A DNA stretch of 32,220 nucleotides from Nocardia tenerifensis NBRC 101015 (lineage in GTDB: Bacteria; Actinomycetota; Actinomycetes; Mycobacteriales; Mycobacteriaceae): positions 1 to 32,220 of the forward strand of contig NZ_BAGH01000594.1 of assembly GCF_000308715.1 (NCBI RefSeq), read 5' to 3'. Each line of letters starts with the position of its first letter. Position 1 is the first letter of the stretch. This document shows, in pieces, positions 1 through 7,361 of the stretch. The translations under genes were made by a program, and so were the position numbers. The notes under the pieces were generated by a model, which was given only the letters and a program-made list of their open reading frames with translations, searched no databases and had not been told where the DNA came from.

Positions 1-1
1 C

Positions 2-490
2 GCGCCCCTGCGCCGCACCACCGACGAACTGTGGCAGCGCATGCTCGCGGTCAACCTCACCGGCCCGTTCACCTGCACGCGCTGCGCGGTGCCCGACATG
101 CTCGCGGCCGGGCGCGGCCGGGTGATCACTATCGCCAGCACGGCCGGCCTGCGTGGCTACCCGTATGTGAGCGCCTACGTCGCGGCCAAGCACGGCGTGA
201 TCGGGCTGACGCGTGCTCTGGCACTGGAACTCGCGAACACGCCCATCACGGTGAACGCGATCTGCCCCGGCTTCACCGACACCGACCTGCTACAGGAGAG
301 CGTGACCACCGTGATCGAGACGACCGGCCGCGACGCCGCCGAGGCGCGCGCCGTCTTCACCCGGCACAACCCGCAGGGACGGCTGATCGAGCCGGACGAG
401 GTGGCCGCCGCCGCAGCCTGGCTGTGCTCGGACGCGGCGAACTCCATTACCGGCCAGTCGATCTCGATCAGCGGCGGGGAGGTGATGTGA
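2..490 (+). CDS. Short-chain dehydrogenase/reductase (SDR), 5' truncated
   Basis: This is the C-terminal part of a classical NAD(P)-dependent short-chain dehydrogenase; the Rossmann GxxxGxG end lies left of the window. The frame is open from base 2. Visible marks are the catalytic Ser in the ITIAS strand, the YVAAK stretch carrying the catalytic Tyr-x-x-x-Lys, the CPGF turn after the active site, and a C-terminal GQSISISGG strand as in FabG-like enzymes. The stop at 488-490 lies one base before the GTG of the MarR gene, so the two are probably co-transcribed. In an aromatic-CoA operon it would fit a 3-hydroxyacyl-CoA or alicyclic alcohol dehydrogenase step; the substrate is inference. Confidence 0.9.
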   Translation, partial: APLRRTTDELWQRMLAVNLTGPFTCTRCAVPDMLAAGRGRVITIASTAGLRGYPYVSAYVAAKHGVIGLTRALALELANTPITVNAICPGFTDTDLLQESVTTVIETTGRDAAEARAVFTRHNPQGRLIEPDEVAAAAAWLCSDAANSITGQSISISGGEVM

Positions 491-491
491 G

Positions 492-1025
492 GTGACCACC
501 CGGCACGAACTCGGCGACCAACGCATCGGCATGGAGGCCCGCACGGTCTCCGGCGACCACCTCGATGTGCGGCTGTGGCTGCGACTGCTGGCCACCACCA
601 ACGAGATCGAGCAGGAGATCCGCACCCGGCTGCGGGTTCGCTTCGCCACCACCCTGCCGCGCTTCGACTACCTGGCCCAGCTCGACCGGCACCACGACGG
701 GCTCCGAATGAGCGCGCTGTCCCGCTATCTCATGGTCACCGGCGGCAATGTCACCGGGCTCACCGATCAGCTGGTGGCCGAGGGCTGGGTCGATCGCGTG
801 CCGGACCCGATCGACAAGCGCGCGACCCTGGTGCGGCTCACCGCACTCGGGCGCGAGCGCTTCGAGGAGATGGCCGCCGAGCACGAGCGCTGGCTGACCG
901 AGATGTTCGCCGGGTTCGGCCGCGGCGACGAGCAACTGCTGTTCGACCTGCTCGGCCGGCTGCGCGTACACCTCGCGGGCCCGGCCGAGCCCGCCTCCGC
1001 GACGAATCACCGGGAGCCCCGATGA
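492..1025 (+). CDS. MarR-family transcriptional regulator
   Basis: A 177-aa winged-helix repressor of the MarR type. The central part shows the recognition helix region (LSRYLMVTGGNVTGLTDQL) followed by the wing (GWVDRVPDPIDKRATLVRLTALG), with the DKR basic tip typical of MarR wings. The GTG start at 492 is preceded by GGGGAGG at 475-481. It starts one base after the SDR stop, and its own stop overlaps the ATG of the next gene (ATGA at 1022-1025), so it sits inside the operon. By analogy with regulators of aromatic CoA-ester operons it may sense an aromatic acid or its CoA ester; that ligand is inference. Confidence 0.92.
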   Translation: MTTRHELGDQRIGMEARTVSGDHLDVRLWLRLLATTNEIEQEIRTRLRVRFATTLPRFDYLAQLDRHHDGLRMSALSRYLMVTGGNVTGLTDQLVAEGWVDRVPDPIDKRATLVRLTALGRERFEEMAAEHERWLTEMFAGFGRGDEQLLFDLLGRLRVHLAGPAEPASATNHREPR

Positions 1026-1873
1026 CCCAGCATCTCGATCCCGCACTGCGCGCGGCCAATCGCACGACGCTCGCCGACTACCAGAGCACGCATTTCCGGT
1101 GGCGGGTCGACGACGGTGTCGGCACGATCATGCTCGACCGGCCTCAGCGCAAGAACCCGCTGACGTTCGACTCCTACGCCGAGCTGCGAGACCTGTTCCG
1201 CCGCTTGGCCTATGCCGAGGATGTCACGGTGATCGTCCTGCACGGCGCGGGCGAGAACTTCTGCTCCGGCGGCGACGTGCACGACATCATCGGGCCGTTG
1301 ATCGCGCTGCCCGCGCCCGAGCTGCTGAAGTTCACCCGGATGACCGGCGATCTGGTCAAGGCGATGCGGGCCTGCCCGCAGCCGATCGTGGCCGCCGTCG
1401 ACGGGGTGTGCGCGGGCGCGGGGGCGATCCTCGCCATGGCATCGGATCTGCGCGTCGGAACGGCCCGCAGCACAACGGCTTTCCTGTTCACCAGGGTCGG
1501 TCTTGCCGGGTGCGATATGGGCGCGTGCGCGATGCTGCCGCGCATCATCGGGCAGGGCCGCGCCTCCGAGCTGCTCTACACCGGGCGGGCGATGACCGGG
1601 GAGGAGGCGTATGCGTGGGGGTTCTTCAATCAGCTCACCGAGCCGGCCGAATTGCTCACCAGCGCAGGCGGACTCGCGCGCCGGCTGGCCGAGGGCCCGA
1701 CCTTCGCGCAGGGCATCACCAAAACCATGCTGCACCAGGAGTGGTCGATGACCGTGGACCAGGCCATCGAGGCCGAGGCCCAGGCGCAGGCGCTGTGCAT
1801 GCTCACCGAGGACTTCGCCCGCGCTTATCACGCGTTCCGGGACAAGCAACGCCCGAAGTTCGAAGGGAACTAG
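1022..1873 (+). CDS. Crotonase-fold enoyl-CoA hydratase/isomerase family protein lacking the hydratase glutamates
   Basis: A 283-aa crotonase-superfamily protein. The first oxyanion-hole segment is seen at NFCSGGD (residues 79-85) and the second at GAGAILAMASD (132-142). In canonical enoyl-CoA hydratases the two catalytic glutamates fall in GGGCELAMMCD and FGQPEI. The matching places here are Ala-Ile (135-136) and Arg158, so both are absent. The Asp of GCDMG (Asp165) aligns with the aspartate used by dienoyl-CoA isomerases. It is therefore probably not a simple hydratase and may act on a non-aromatic ring-CoA intermediate (inference). The ATG overlaps the MarR stop, and the acyl-CoA dehydrogenase begins 2 bp after its stop. 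Confidence 0.9.
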   Translation: MTQHLDPALRAANRTTLADYQSTHFRWRVDDGVGTIMLDRPQRKNPLTFDSYAELRDLFRRLAYAEDVTVIVLHGAGENFCSGGDVHDIIGPLIALPAPELLKFTRMTGDLVKAMRACPQPIVAAVDGVCAGAGAILAMASDLRVGTARSTTAFLFTRVGLAGCDMGACAMLPRIIGQGRASELLYTGRAMTGEEAYAWGFFNQLTEPAELLTSAGGLARRLAEGPTFAQGITKTMLHQEWSMTVDQAIEAEAQAQALCMLTEDFARAYHAFRDKQRPKFEGN

Positions 1874-1875
1874 CC

Positions 1876-3132
1876 ATGTCCGACGACCATGGGGACTGGC
1901 CGTTCTTCGATGACGACCACCGGAAGCTGGCTGTCGCACTGCGCGACTGGGCGGCCGAAAGCCTCGCCTACGACACCGACCGCCCTGCACACAACGCCGA
2001 CCGGCCCACGCACGACACCGACCACTTTGCGCACGACGCCAACCGCCTTGTGCCGGAGGCCTACACCGATCTCGACGACCGCTGCCGCCGACTGGTCCGC
2101 GCCCTCGGCGACGCGGGCTGGCTGCGTCACGCCGTCGCGGGCACCGAATACGGTGGCGCCCGCGACCGAATCGACACGCGCACCCTTTGTCTCGCCCGCG
2201 AGATCCTGGCCGAGCACGACGCGCTCGCCGACTTCGCCTTCGCCATGCAGGGTCTCGGCTCCGGCGCGATAAGCCTCGCCGGCACCGACGAGCAGAAGGC
2301 GCGCTACCTGCCGGGGGTGGCCGCCGGTACGGCGCTGGCGGCGTTCGCGCTCTCGGAGTCCGAGGCGGGCTCCGACGCCGCCGCGCTGTCGTGCGCCGCG
2401 CGCGCCGACGGGGACGGCTTCGTCCTCGACGGCGAGAAGACGTGGATCTCCAACGGCGGCATCGCCGATTTCTACGTCGTGTTCGCGCGCACCGGGGAAG
2501 GGGAAGGCGCGCGGGGCATTTCGGCGTTCATCGTCGACGCCGAGACCCCCGGCCTGCGTATCGCCGAACGCATCGACGTGATCTCCCCGCACCCGCTGGC
2601 CCGGCTGCGCTTCGACGGCTGCCGGGTGCCCGCAGGCCAGCGAATCGGCGACGCGGGCGCGGGTTTCGGTATCGCCATGCGCACCCTGGACGTCTTCCGC
2701 ACCTCGGTCGCGGCCGCCGCCCTCGGCTTCGCCCGCCGCGCCATGGCCGAGGCGCTCGCCAGGGCGCGCTCGCGGCGCATGTTCGGCGGCGTGCTGGCCG
2801 ACTTCCAGCTCACCCGAGCCGAACTCGCCCGGATGGCGACCACGATCGACTCGGCCGCGCTGCTCACCTACCGGGCGGCTTGGCAACGCGATCGCGGGCG
2901 TCCGGTCACCCGCGAGGCCGCCATGGCCAAGATGGCCGCGACCGAAGGGGCGCAACGGGTCATCGACGCCGCGGTGCAGATGTGGGGCGCGCTCGGCGTG
3001 GTCCGCGACCGGCCGGTCGAGCGGCTCTACCGCGACATCCGGGCCCTGCGCATCTACGAGGGCGCCACCGAGGTGCAGCAGCTGATCATCGCCCGCGAAC
3101 TCCTGCGCGACGCCGCGACCACGGCGTCCTGA
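1876..3132 (+). CDS. Acyl-CoA dehydrogenase with N-terminal Asp/His-rich repeat insertion
   Basis: A 418-aa FAD-dependent acyl-CoA dehydrogenase, about 30-40 residues longer than usual. The FAD/substrate segment FALSESEAGSDA and the following EKTWISNGG strand are present. The C-terminal helix carries RIYEGATEVQ, with the presumed catalytic base Glu395. The extra length is an N-terminal insertion (residues 33-60, bases 1972-2055) made of four heptapeptide repeats of the type D-T-D-R-P-A-H. It starts 2 bp after the crotonase stop, so it is translationally close-coupled. It probably oxidises a cyclic or short acyl-CoA made by the same operon; the exact substrate cannot be read from the sequence. 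Confidence 0.93.
   Translation: MSDDHGDWPFFDDDHRKLAVALRDWAAESLAYDTDRPAHNADRPTHDTDHFAHDANRLVPEAYTDLDDRCRRLVRALGDAGWLRHAVAGTEYGGARDRIDTRTLCLAREILAEHDALADFAFAMQGLGSGAISLAGTDEQKARYLPGVAAGTALAAFALSESEAGSDAAALSCAARADGDGFVLDGEKTWISNGGIADFYVVFARTGEGEGARGISAFIVDAETPGLRIAERIDVISPHPLARLRFDGCRVPAGQRIGDAGAGFGIAMRTLDVFRTSVAAAALGFARRAMAEALARARSRRMFGGVLADFQLTRAELARMATTIDSAALLTYRAAWQRDRGRPVTREAAMAKMAATEGAQRVIDAAVQMWGALGVVRDRPVERLYRDIRALRIYEGATEVQQLIIARELLRDAATTAS
1972..2055 (+). repeat. Four in-frame 21-bp repeats inside the acyl-CoA dehydrogenase gene
   Basis: Four consecutive 21-bp units (1972-1992, 1993-2013, 2014-2034, 2035-2055) encode DTDRPAH, NADRPTH, DTDHFAH and DANRLVP. The units share the gac/aac-rich start and the His codon at the end, so this looks like internal duplication by slippage followed by drift. 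The reading frame is kept. Confidence 0.85.
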
Positions 3133-3167
3133 TCCACGATTCTCCTTCTCCCCCACAAGGTTCGACC

Positions 3168-4805
3168 ATGACAAGCGCGCACATCGACACCTTCGCCCGC
3201 GACCACCTGCCCCCGCTCGACCAGTGGCCCGATCTCGTGTTCGACGCGCCCGAGCTGCGCTTCCCCGCCCAACTCAACTGCGCCGCGGAACTACTCGATC
3301 GTCGCGTGGCCGACGGCGACGGCGCGCGACTGTGCGTGCAGGCGCCCGACGGGCCGCGATGGACCTACGCCGACCTGAACGAGCAAGCCAATCGCATTGC
3401 GGCGGTTCTGGTCCACGACATGGGGCTGGTACCGGGCAACCGCGTGCTGCTCGACGCCCCGAACAATCCCATGCTGACCGCGTGCTGGTTCGGCGTGCTC
3501 AAGGCGGGCGGCATCGCCGTGACGGCCATGCCGCTGCTGCGGGTGAAGGAGCTGACCCAGATCGTCGACAAAGCCCGAATCACCCACGCGCTCTGCGACA
3601 GTGCGCTGGCCGAGCGGTTGGAAACGGTCATCGCGGCCTGCCCGACCCTGACCCAGGTGCGCTACTTCCACGGCGCCGCCGACGACGGCCTCGAGGCGCT
3701 GATGGCACGCCACGACGGCCGGTTCGACACGGTGGACACCGCCGCCGACGACGTCTGCCTCATCGCCTTCACCTCCGGCACCACCGGCGTGCCGAAGGCG
3801 ACCGTGCACTTCCACCGCGACGTGATGGCGATCTGTCACTGCTTCCCGCACCACATTCTGCGCCCGGAGCCCGACGACGTGTTCATCGGCAGCCCGCCGC
3901 TGGCCTTCACGTTCGGCCTCGGCGGGCTGCTGCTGTTCCCCATGACGGTCGGGGCCTCCTCGGTGCTGCTCGAGCACGCCGGCCCGCCGCAGTTGCTCGA
4001 CGCCATCGAGAAGTTCGGTGCGACGGTGCTTTTCACCGCGCCCACCTCGTATCGCATACTCGCCAAACACGATCTGCGCGGCACCACGCTGCGCAAGTGT
4101 GTCTCGGCGGGCGAGCCCTTGCCGCCGAGCACCCGAACGCGCTGGCGGGAGGCGACCGGCCTCGAGCTGATCGACGGCATAGGGGCCACCGAGATGCTGC
4201 ACATCTTCATCTCCGCCGACGAAGCCCACGCCCGGCCGGGCGCGACCGGGCGCGCGGTGCCCGGGTACGAGGCGCGGGTGGTGGACGAGGCGGGAAACAC
4301 GTTGGGGCCGGGCGAGATCGGGCTGCTCGCCGTGCGCGGTCCCACCGGCTGCCGCTACCTCGCCGACGAACGACAGACCGTGTACGTGCGCGACGGCTGG
4401 AACTACACCGGCGACGCCTACTCCATCGACGCCGACGGCTACTTCCACTATCAGGCGCGCTCCGACGACATGATCGTGTCCTCGGGCTACAACATCGCCG
4501 CGCCCGAGGTCGAGGACGCGCTGGCCGGGCATTTCGCGGTCGCCGACTGCGCCGTCGTCGGCGTGCCGGACGAGGACCGCGGGCAGATCGTCAAGGCGTA
4601 TGTCGTGCTGCGCCCGGAGGTCGAGGACCGCGACGGGATGGTCGAGGAATTGCAGGATTTCGTGAAACAGACGGTGGCGCCGTACAAGTACCCGAGGGCG
4701 ATAGTCTTCGTCGACGCACTGCCGCGCACGCCCACCGGCAAGCTACAGCGTTTTCGTCTGCGCGAAACCGTTGTGCCGCAGTCCGATTCGGCGGCGACGG
4801 CATGA
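3168..4805 (+). CDS. Benzoate/2-aminobenzoate-CoA ligase-type AMP-forming acyl-CoA synthetase
   Basis: A 545-aa ANL-superfamily adenylating enzyme that activates a carboxylic acid to its CoA thioester with ATP. The P-loop FTSGTTGVPK is at residues 201-210. The GATEM motif, the WNYTGD segment and the ARSDDMIVSSGYNIA hinge follow. The C-terminal catalytic lysine is Lys525 in PRTPTGK. Overall layout and length fit the benzoate-CoA ligase branch, which includes 2-aminobenzoate-CoA ligases, rather than the long-chain fatty acid branch; the substrate call is inference from that likeness and from the neighbours. It begins 35 bp after the dehydrogenase stop, and its TGA overlaps the ATG of the Rid gene (ATGA, 4802-4805). 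Confidence 0.9.
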   Translation: MTSAHIDTFARDHLPPLDQWPDLVFDAPELRFPAQLNCAAELLDRRVADGDGARLCVQAPDGPRWTYADLNEQANRIAAVLVHDMGLVPGNRVLLDAPNNPMLTACWFGVLKAGGIAVTAMPLLRVKELTQIVDKARITHALCDSALAERLETVIAACPTLTQVRYFHGAADDGLEALMARHDGRFDTVDTAADDVCLIAFTSGTTGVPKATVHFHRDVMAICHCFPHHILRPEPDDVFIGSPPLAFTFGLGGLLLFPMTVGASSVLLEHAGPPQLLDAIEKFGATVLFTAPTSYRILAKHDLRGTTLRKCVSAGEPLPPSTRTRWREATGLELIDGIGATEMLHIFISADEAHARPGATGRAVPGYEARVVDEAGNTLGPGEIGLLAVRGPTGCRYLADERQTVYVRDGWNYTGDAYSIDADGYFHYQARSDDMIVSSGYNIAAPEVEDALAGHFAVADCAVVGVPDEDRGQIVKAYVVLRPEVEDRDGMVEELQDFVKQTVAPYKYPRAIVFVDALPRTPTGKLQRFRLRETVVPQSDSAATA

Positions 4806-5209
4806 GGGTCCTGCAACCGCCCGGCTGGCCGCGCCCGCGCGGGTACGCGAACGGCATTGCCGCACGGGGCGAGTTGGTGTTCGTGGCGGGCATGGTCGGC
4901 TGGGACGCCGACGGGGTGTTCCGCTCCGACGACCTCGCCGAGCAGGTGCGTCAAGCGCTGCGCAACGTGGTGGCGGTGCTCGCCGAGGCGGGCGCGCGAC
5001 CCGAGCACATCGCGCGAATGACCTGGTACGTCACCGATGTCGACGCCTACGTGCGCGCGTATCGCGAGATCGGGGTCGCCTTCCGCGAGGTGATCGGCGG
5101 CTTCGACGCGGCGATGACCGCCATCGAGGTGAGCCGCCTGGTCGAGCCGCAGGCGAAGGTCGAGATCGAGGTCACCGCGGTGATCCCCGATTCGCCGCAC
5201 AGCGGGTGA
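4802..5209 (+). CDS. Rid (YjgF/YER057c/UK114) family protein with Met in place of the key Arg
   Basis: A 135-aa Rid-fold protein. The RidA subfamily hydrolyses reactive enamines and imines and needs an arginine near position 105 in a PxRSxVEV-type segment. Here the equivalent stretch is AAMTAIEVSRL and residue 105 is Met, so the classical deaminase residue is missing, as in the less-studied Rid groups that lack this Arg. The start ATG overlaps the ligase stop. A Rid protein next to an aminobenzoate-type CoA ligase makes sense if the pathway yields an enamine-bearing ring-CoA intermediate; that role is inference. It is the last gene of the operon, and its stop lies in the 5' arm of the hairpin at 5200-5229. 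Confidence 0.88.
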   Translation: MRVLQPPGWPRPRGYANGIAARGELVFVAGMVGWDADGVFRSDDLAEQVRQALRNVVAVLAEAGARPEHIARMTWYVTDVDAYVRAYREIGVAFREVIGGFDAAMTAIEVSRLVEPQAKVEIEVTAVIPDSPHSG

Positions 5210-5229
5210 GCCCGGCGACTCACCCGCTG
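5200..5229. terminator. Perfect 11-bp stem hairpin between convergent genes
   Basis: CAGCGGGTGAG (5200-5210) pairs perfectly with CTCACCCGCTG (5219-5229) across an 8-nt loop. It includes the stop codon of the Rid gene and ends 4 bp before the stop of the convergent hydrolase gene. There is no T-tract on either strand, but position and symmetry suit a bidirectional actinobacterial terminator. Confidence 0.7.
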
Positions 5230-5233
5230 CGAC

Positions 5234-6385
5234 TCATCTTCCGCAGAGAGCGTTTTCGACGATTACCGCCTCCAAGGCCGTATCTCCCTCGAGGACAGGG
5301 TCTTCCGGCAGCTGGTTCATGACCAGGGTCACCGCGCGGTCCTTTGTCGCCCGGTTCATGACCCCGTAGCCGGGGAAACCACCGTCGTGACTCCAGGTTT
5401 CGTGGTCGCACTCGGTCGGCAGGTGAAGCAGACCGAGTCCGGCCGCCGCCATGGGCGACTCCGGATCGCCGAGGGAGACGGTGCGCTGCATCTCGGCCAG
5501 CTGGGCGGCGGGGAGCACCCGTCCGGACAGCAGGCTCATCAAGTAGCGGTTGATGTCGGCGGGAGTGGAGACCATGGCGCCGTCGGCCATGCCCCAGGAC
5601 GGATCGAATGCATCGATGTCGACGCGTTCGCCCTCGAGCATCGCGTAACCGTGCGGGTGCGGGCCGCGGATCACCTGCTCGCGGGGGAAGTCCGGCCAGT
5701 AGGTGTCGGTGAGGCCGAGGGGTTCGATCACCCGGGCGGTCACCTCCTCGCGCAGCCGTCGGCCGGTCACCCGTTCGACCAGCGCGCCGACCAGCAGGTA
5801 ATTGGTGTTGGAGTAGCGGAACTCGGCACCGGGGGCGAAGTCCGCCGGTTGGTCGAGGCCGAGCCGGATCAGCTCCTCGACCGGGCGCGGATTACGCAGC
5901 GCCGCCTCGGTGGAGATGTCCAGCTTCGAGAGGTAGTCGGGGATTCCGCTGGTGTGCTGCAACAGGTTTCGGACGGTGATGACGTTCCCGTCGCCGCCCG
6001 GACCGTGCACCACGCCGGGTAGATACCGCTGCACGGGCGCGTCCAGCTCAACCTTGTTCTCGGCCACCAGCAGTAGAACCGTCGCCGCGACAAAGGATTT
6101 CGTGGTGCTGGCGATGCGCACCTGCGCGGTCTCGGGAAACGGTGCGCCGGTGGCGAGATCGCCGACCCCGCTGCTGATCCGGGTATCGCGACCGTGCTCG
6201 GTGATCACCAGCTGCGCGCCGGGGATATCGGACTCCCGGACCAGCCGATCCAGCATCGCCTGCAACCTGCCGATGCGCGCGTCCGCGCTGCCGGTGTCGG
6301 CGACCGCCCGGGGCACCTGCCCACTCATCGAGCACGCCAGCACCGTCCCTGCCATGAGGGCCGAGACCATCATGAATCGTCGCAC
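5234..6385 (-). CDS. Exported serine beta-lactamase-like hydrolase / D,D-carboxypeptidase family
   Basis: A 383-aa member of the serine beta-lactamase/penicillin-binding family (class C, esterase or D-Ala-D-Ala carboxypeptidase-like). The nucleophile motif is S93-T-T-K96, the second motif is Y191-S-N193 and the third is H333-D-G-G336, in the place of KTG. The N-terminus is a signal peptide ending either at an AVA-DT signal peptidase I site or at a weak lipobox around VLAC. The start is uncertain. TTG at 6391, GTG at 6388 and GTG at 6385 are all in frame behind AGGTAGGAG; the last gives 6-nt spacing and is chosen here. Substrate unknown; true beta-lactam resistance is not implied. Confidence 0.88.
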   Translation of the reverse strand: MRRFMMVSALMAGTVLACSMSGQVPRAVADTGSADARIGRLQAMLDRLVRESDIPGAQLVITEHGRDTRISSGVGDLATGAPFPETAQVRIASTTKSFVAATVLLLVAENKVELDAPVQRYLPGVVHGPGGDGNVITVRNLLQHTSGIPDYLSKLDISTEAALRNPRPVEELIRLGLDQPADFAPGAEFRYSNTNYLLVGALVERVTGRRLREEVTARVIEPLGLTDTYWPDFPREQVIRGPHPHGYAMLEGERVDIDAFDPSWGMADGAMVSTPADINRYLMSLLSGRVLPAAQLAEMQRTVSLGDPESPMAAAGLGLLHLPTECDHETWSHDGGFPGYGVMNRATKDRAVTLVMNQLPEDPVLEGDTALEAVIVENALCGR

Positions 6386-6522
6386 CACCAACTCCTACCT
6401 TCGACCGTATGGAACTTTCGATGGTAGGCACCCCGGCAATTGAAACTCCGCCGTGAACAGGGCATATGCGGCTCGGGCCGGAAAAATCAGGGGCAAGTTC
6501 ATCCTCTAGGAGGACACCGGAG

Positions 6523-6777
6523 TCACCCGCGTATGCCGCTGGTCGCACACGCAGGGGCCAATGGTCCGGTACAAGCCATCCACATAGTGGCCTTGTCGGC
6601 GGGCGCGGCCGATTCGCCACAGGCAGGCGCGAGTATCGCGATCAGCGTGAGCGCCGCGACCAATACGGCCAAGGGCCAAGAATCACGGGGCGTGTGCGGG
6701 CAATCCGGCCGCTCGCGCACCACAAGTCGCCGCGGCGATAATGCTCGCCGCGCGGCGGCGAGGCTTCCGATTGCCAT
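6523..6777 (-). CDS. Small predicted membrane or lipoprotein of unknown function
   Basis: An 84-aa protein that I do not recognise. The case for a real gene is a strong ribosome-binding site, CCAGGAG, 6 nt before the ATG at 6777. The N-terminal ~30 residues are basic (RRALSPRRLVVRER). One hydrophobic helix (WPLAVLVAALTLIAILAP) follows, ending in A-C-G, which could be a lipobox. The short tail contains two more cysteines and ends SGIRG. Topology would be a cytoplasmic basic head with a short external tail. It lies alone between the hydrolase gene and the MerR gene, both on the same strand. Confidence 0.6.
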   Translation of the reverse strand: MAIGSLAAARRALSPRRLVVRERPDCPHTPRDSWPLAVLVAALTLIAILAPACGESAAPADKATMWMACTGPLAPACATSGIRG

Positions 6778-6904
6778 GATCAACTCCTGGTCTCAATCGC
6801 ATGAAGGCCACTAGAGCTATCAATTGGCAACGCTACACACGAATGTCGTCGTCTTCGCGCACCCGTCGTCGCCACGCCGAGTTGTCGAGCTGCGGCCGAT
6901 TCGT

Positions 6905-7312
6905 TCAGGCGGAGACGGGCAGCGGTTCGGTCTGGTCGAAGGGCGGATAGTTCCAGCTCGCCGTTCGCTCGGCGGCGTCGATGTAATCGGCCAGCGCGTC
7001 GCGGGAGCGCGCGAGCTTGTCCAGCTGGTCGTTCAGGCGGTCCAGCCGGGTGCGCATGGCGGCGAGCAACTCCGGGCAGCCGAGCAGTTCGGGGGCCTCG
7101 CCGATGGCGCACGGCAACAGGTAGGCGATGTCCTCGGAGGACAGGCCCGCGGCGAGCAGATGCCGGATCTGCTTGACCCGCAGCACGGCGGCCTCGTCGT
7201 ACTCGCGGTAGCCGTTCGGGCCGCGGTCGGCCTCCAGCAGACCCTGGGCCTCGTAGTAACGCAGCTGATGCGCGTGGACGCCCGTCCGACTACTCAATTC
7301 CCCGATCAGCAT
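6905..7312 (-). CDS. MerR-family transcriptional regulator
   Basis: A 135-aa MerR regulator. The N-terminal winged helix-turn-helix is clear: LIGELSSRTGVHAHQLRYYEAQGLL, then the wing with GYREYDEAAVLRVKQIRHLLAAGLSSEDI. A coiled-coil dimerisation helix follows (residues ~85-115), with a short tail that has no metal-binding cysteine cluster of the CueR or MerR type. It is divergent from the imine-reductase-like gene with 49 bp between the start codons, so it probably controls that enzyme. GAGG precedes the ATG at 7312. Confidence 0.93.
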   Translation of the reverse strand: MLIGELSSRTGVHAHQLRYYEAQGLLEADRGPNGYREYDEAAVLRVKQIRHLLAAGLSSEDIAYLLPCAIGEAPELLGCPELLAAMRTRLDRLNDQLDKLARSRDALADYIDAAERTASWNYPPFDQTEPLPVSA

Positions 7313-7323
7313 CGCAACCTCGC

Positions 7324-7361
7324 TTGACCTTCACACCGGTATCAACGTTGATGATGCTGCC
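7324..7361 (+). promoter_or_regulatory. Divergent promoter/operator between merR-type gene and imine-reductase-like gene
   Basis: The 49-bp gap contains TTGACC (7324-7329), a possible -35 box, and a perfect 12-bp palindrome ATCAACGTTGAT (7341-7352) where a -10 box with a long 18-19 bp spacer would be. MerR proteins usually bind between boxes with such long spacers. The ATG at 7362 lies only ~9 bp from the palindrome and has no Shine-Dalgarno sequence, so the transcript may be leaderless. The promoter assignment is inference; the palindrome is seen directly. Confidence 0.5.

Noticed and set aside
2187..5209. Long plus-strand open frames of arginine/alanine-rich protein overlapping the acyl-CoA dehydrogenase and ligase
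   Set aside because: Out-of-frame shadows; only their terminal parts (the ligase and Rid protein) are real and start at their own ATGs.
5680..5700. Another copy of the GAAGTCCGGCC palindromic element
   Set aside because: It lies inside the hydrolase coding sequence with no inverted partner and matches only ~11 bases, so it is chance.
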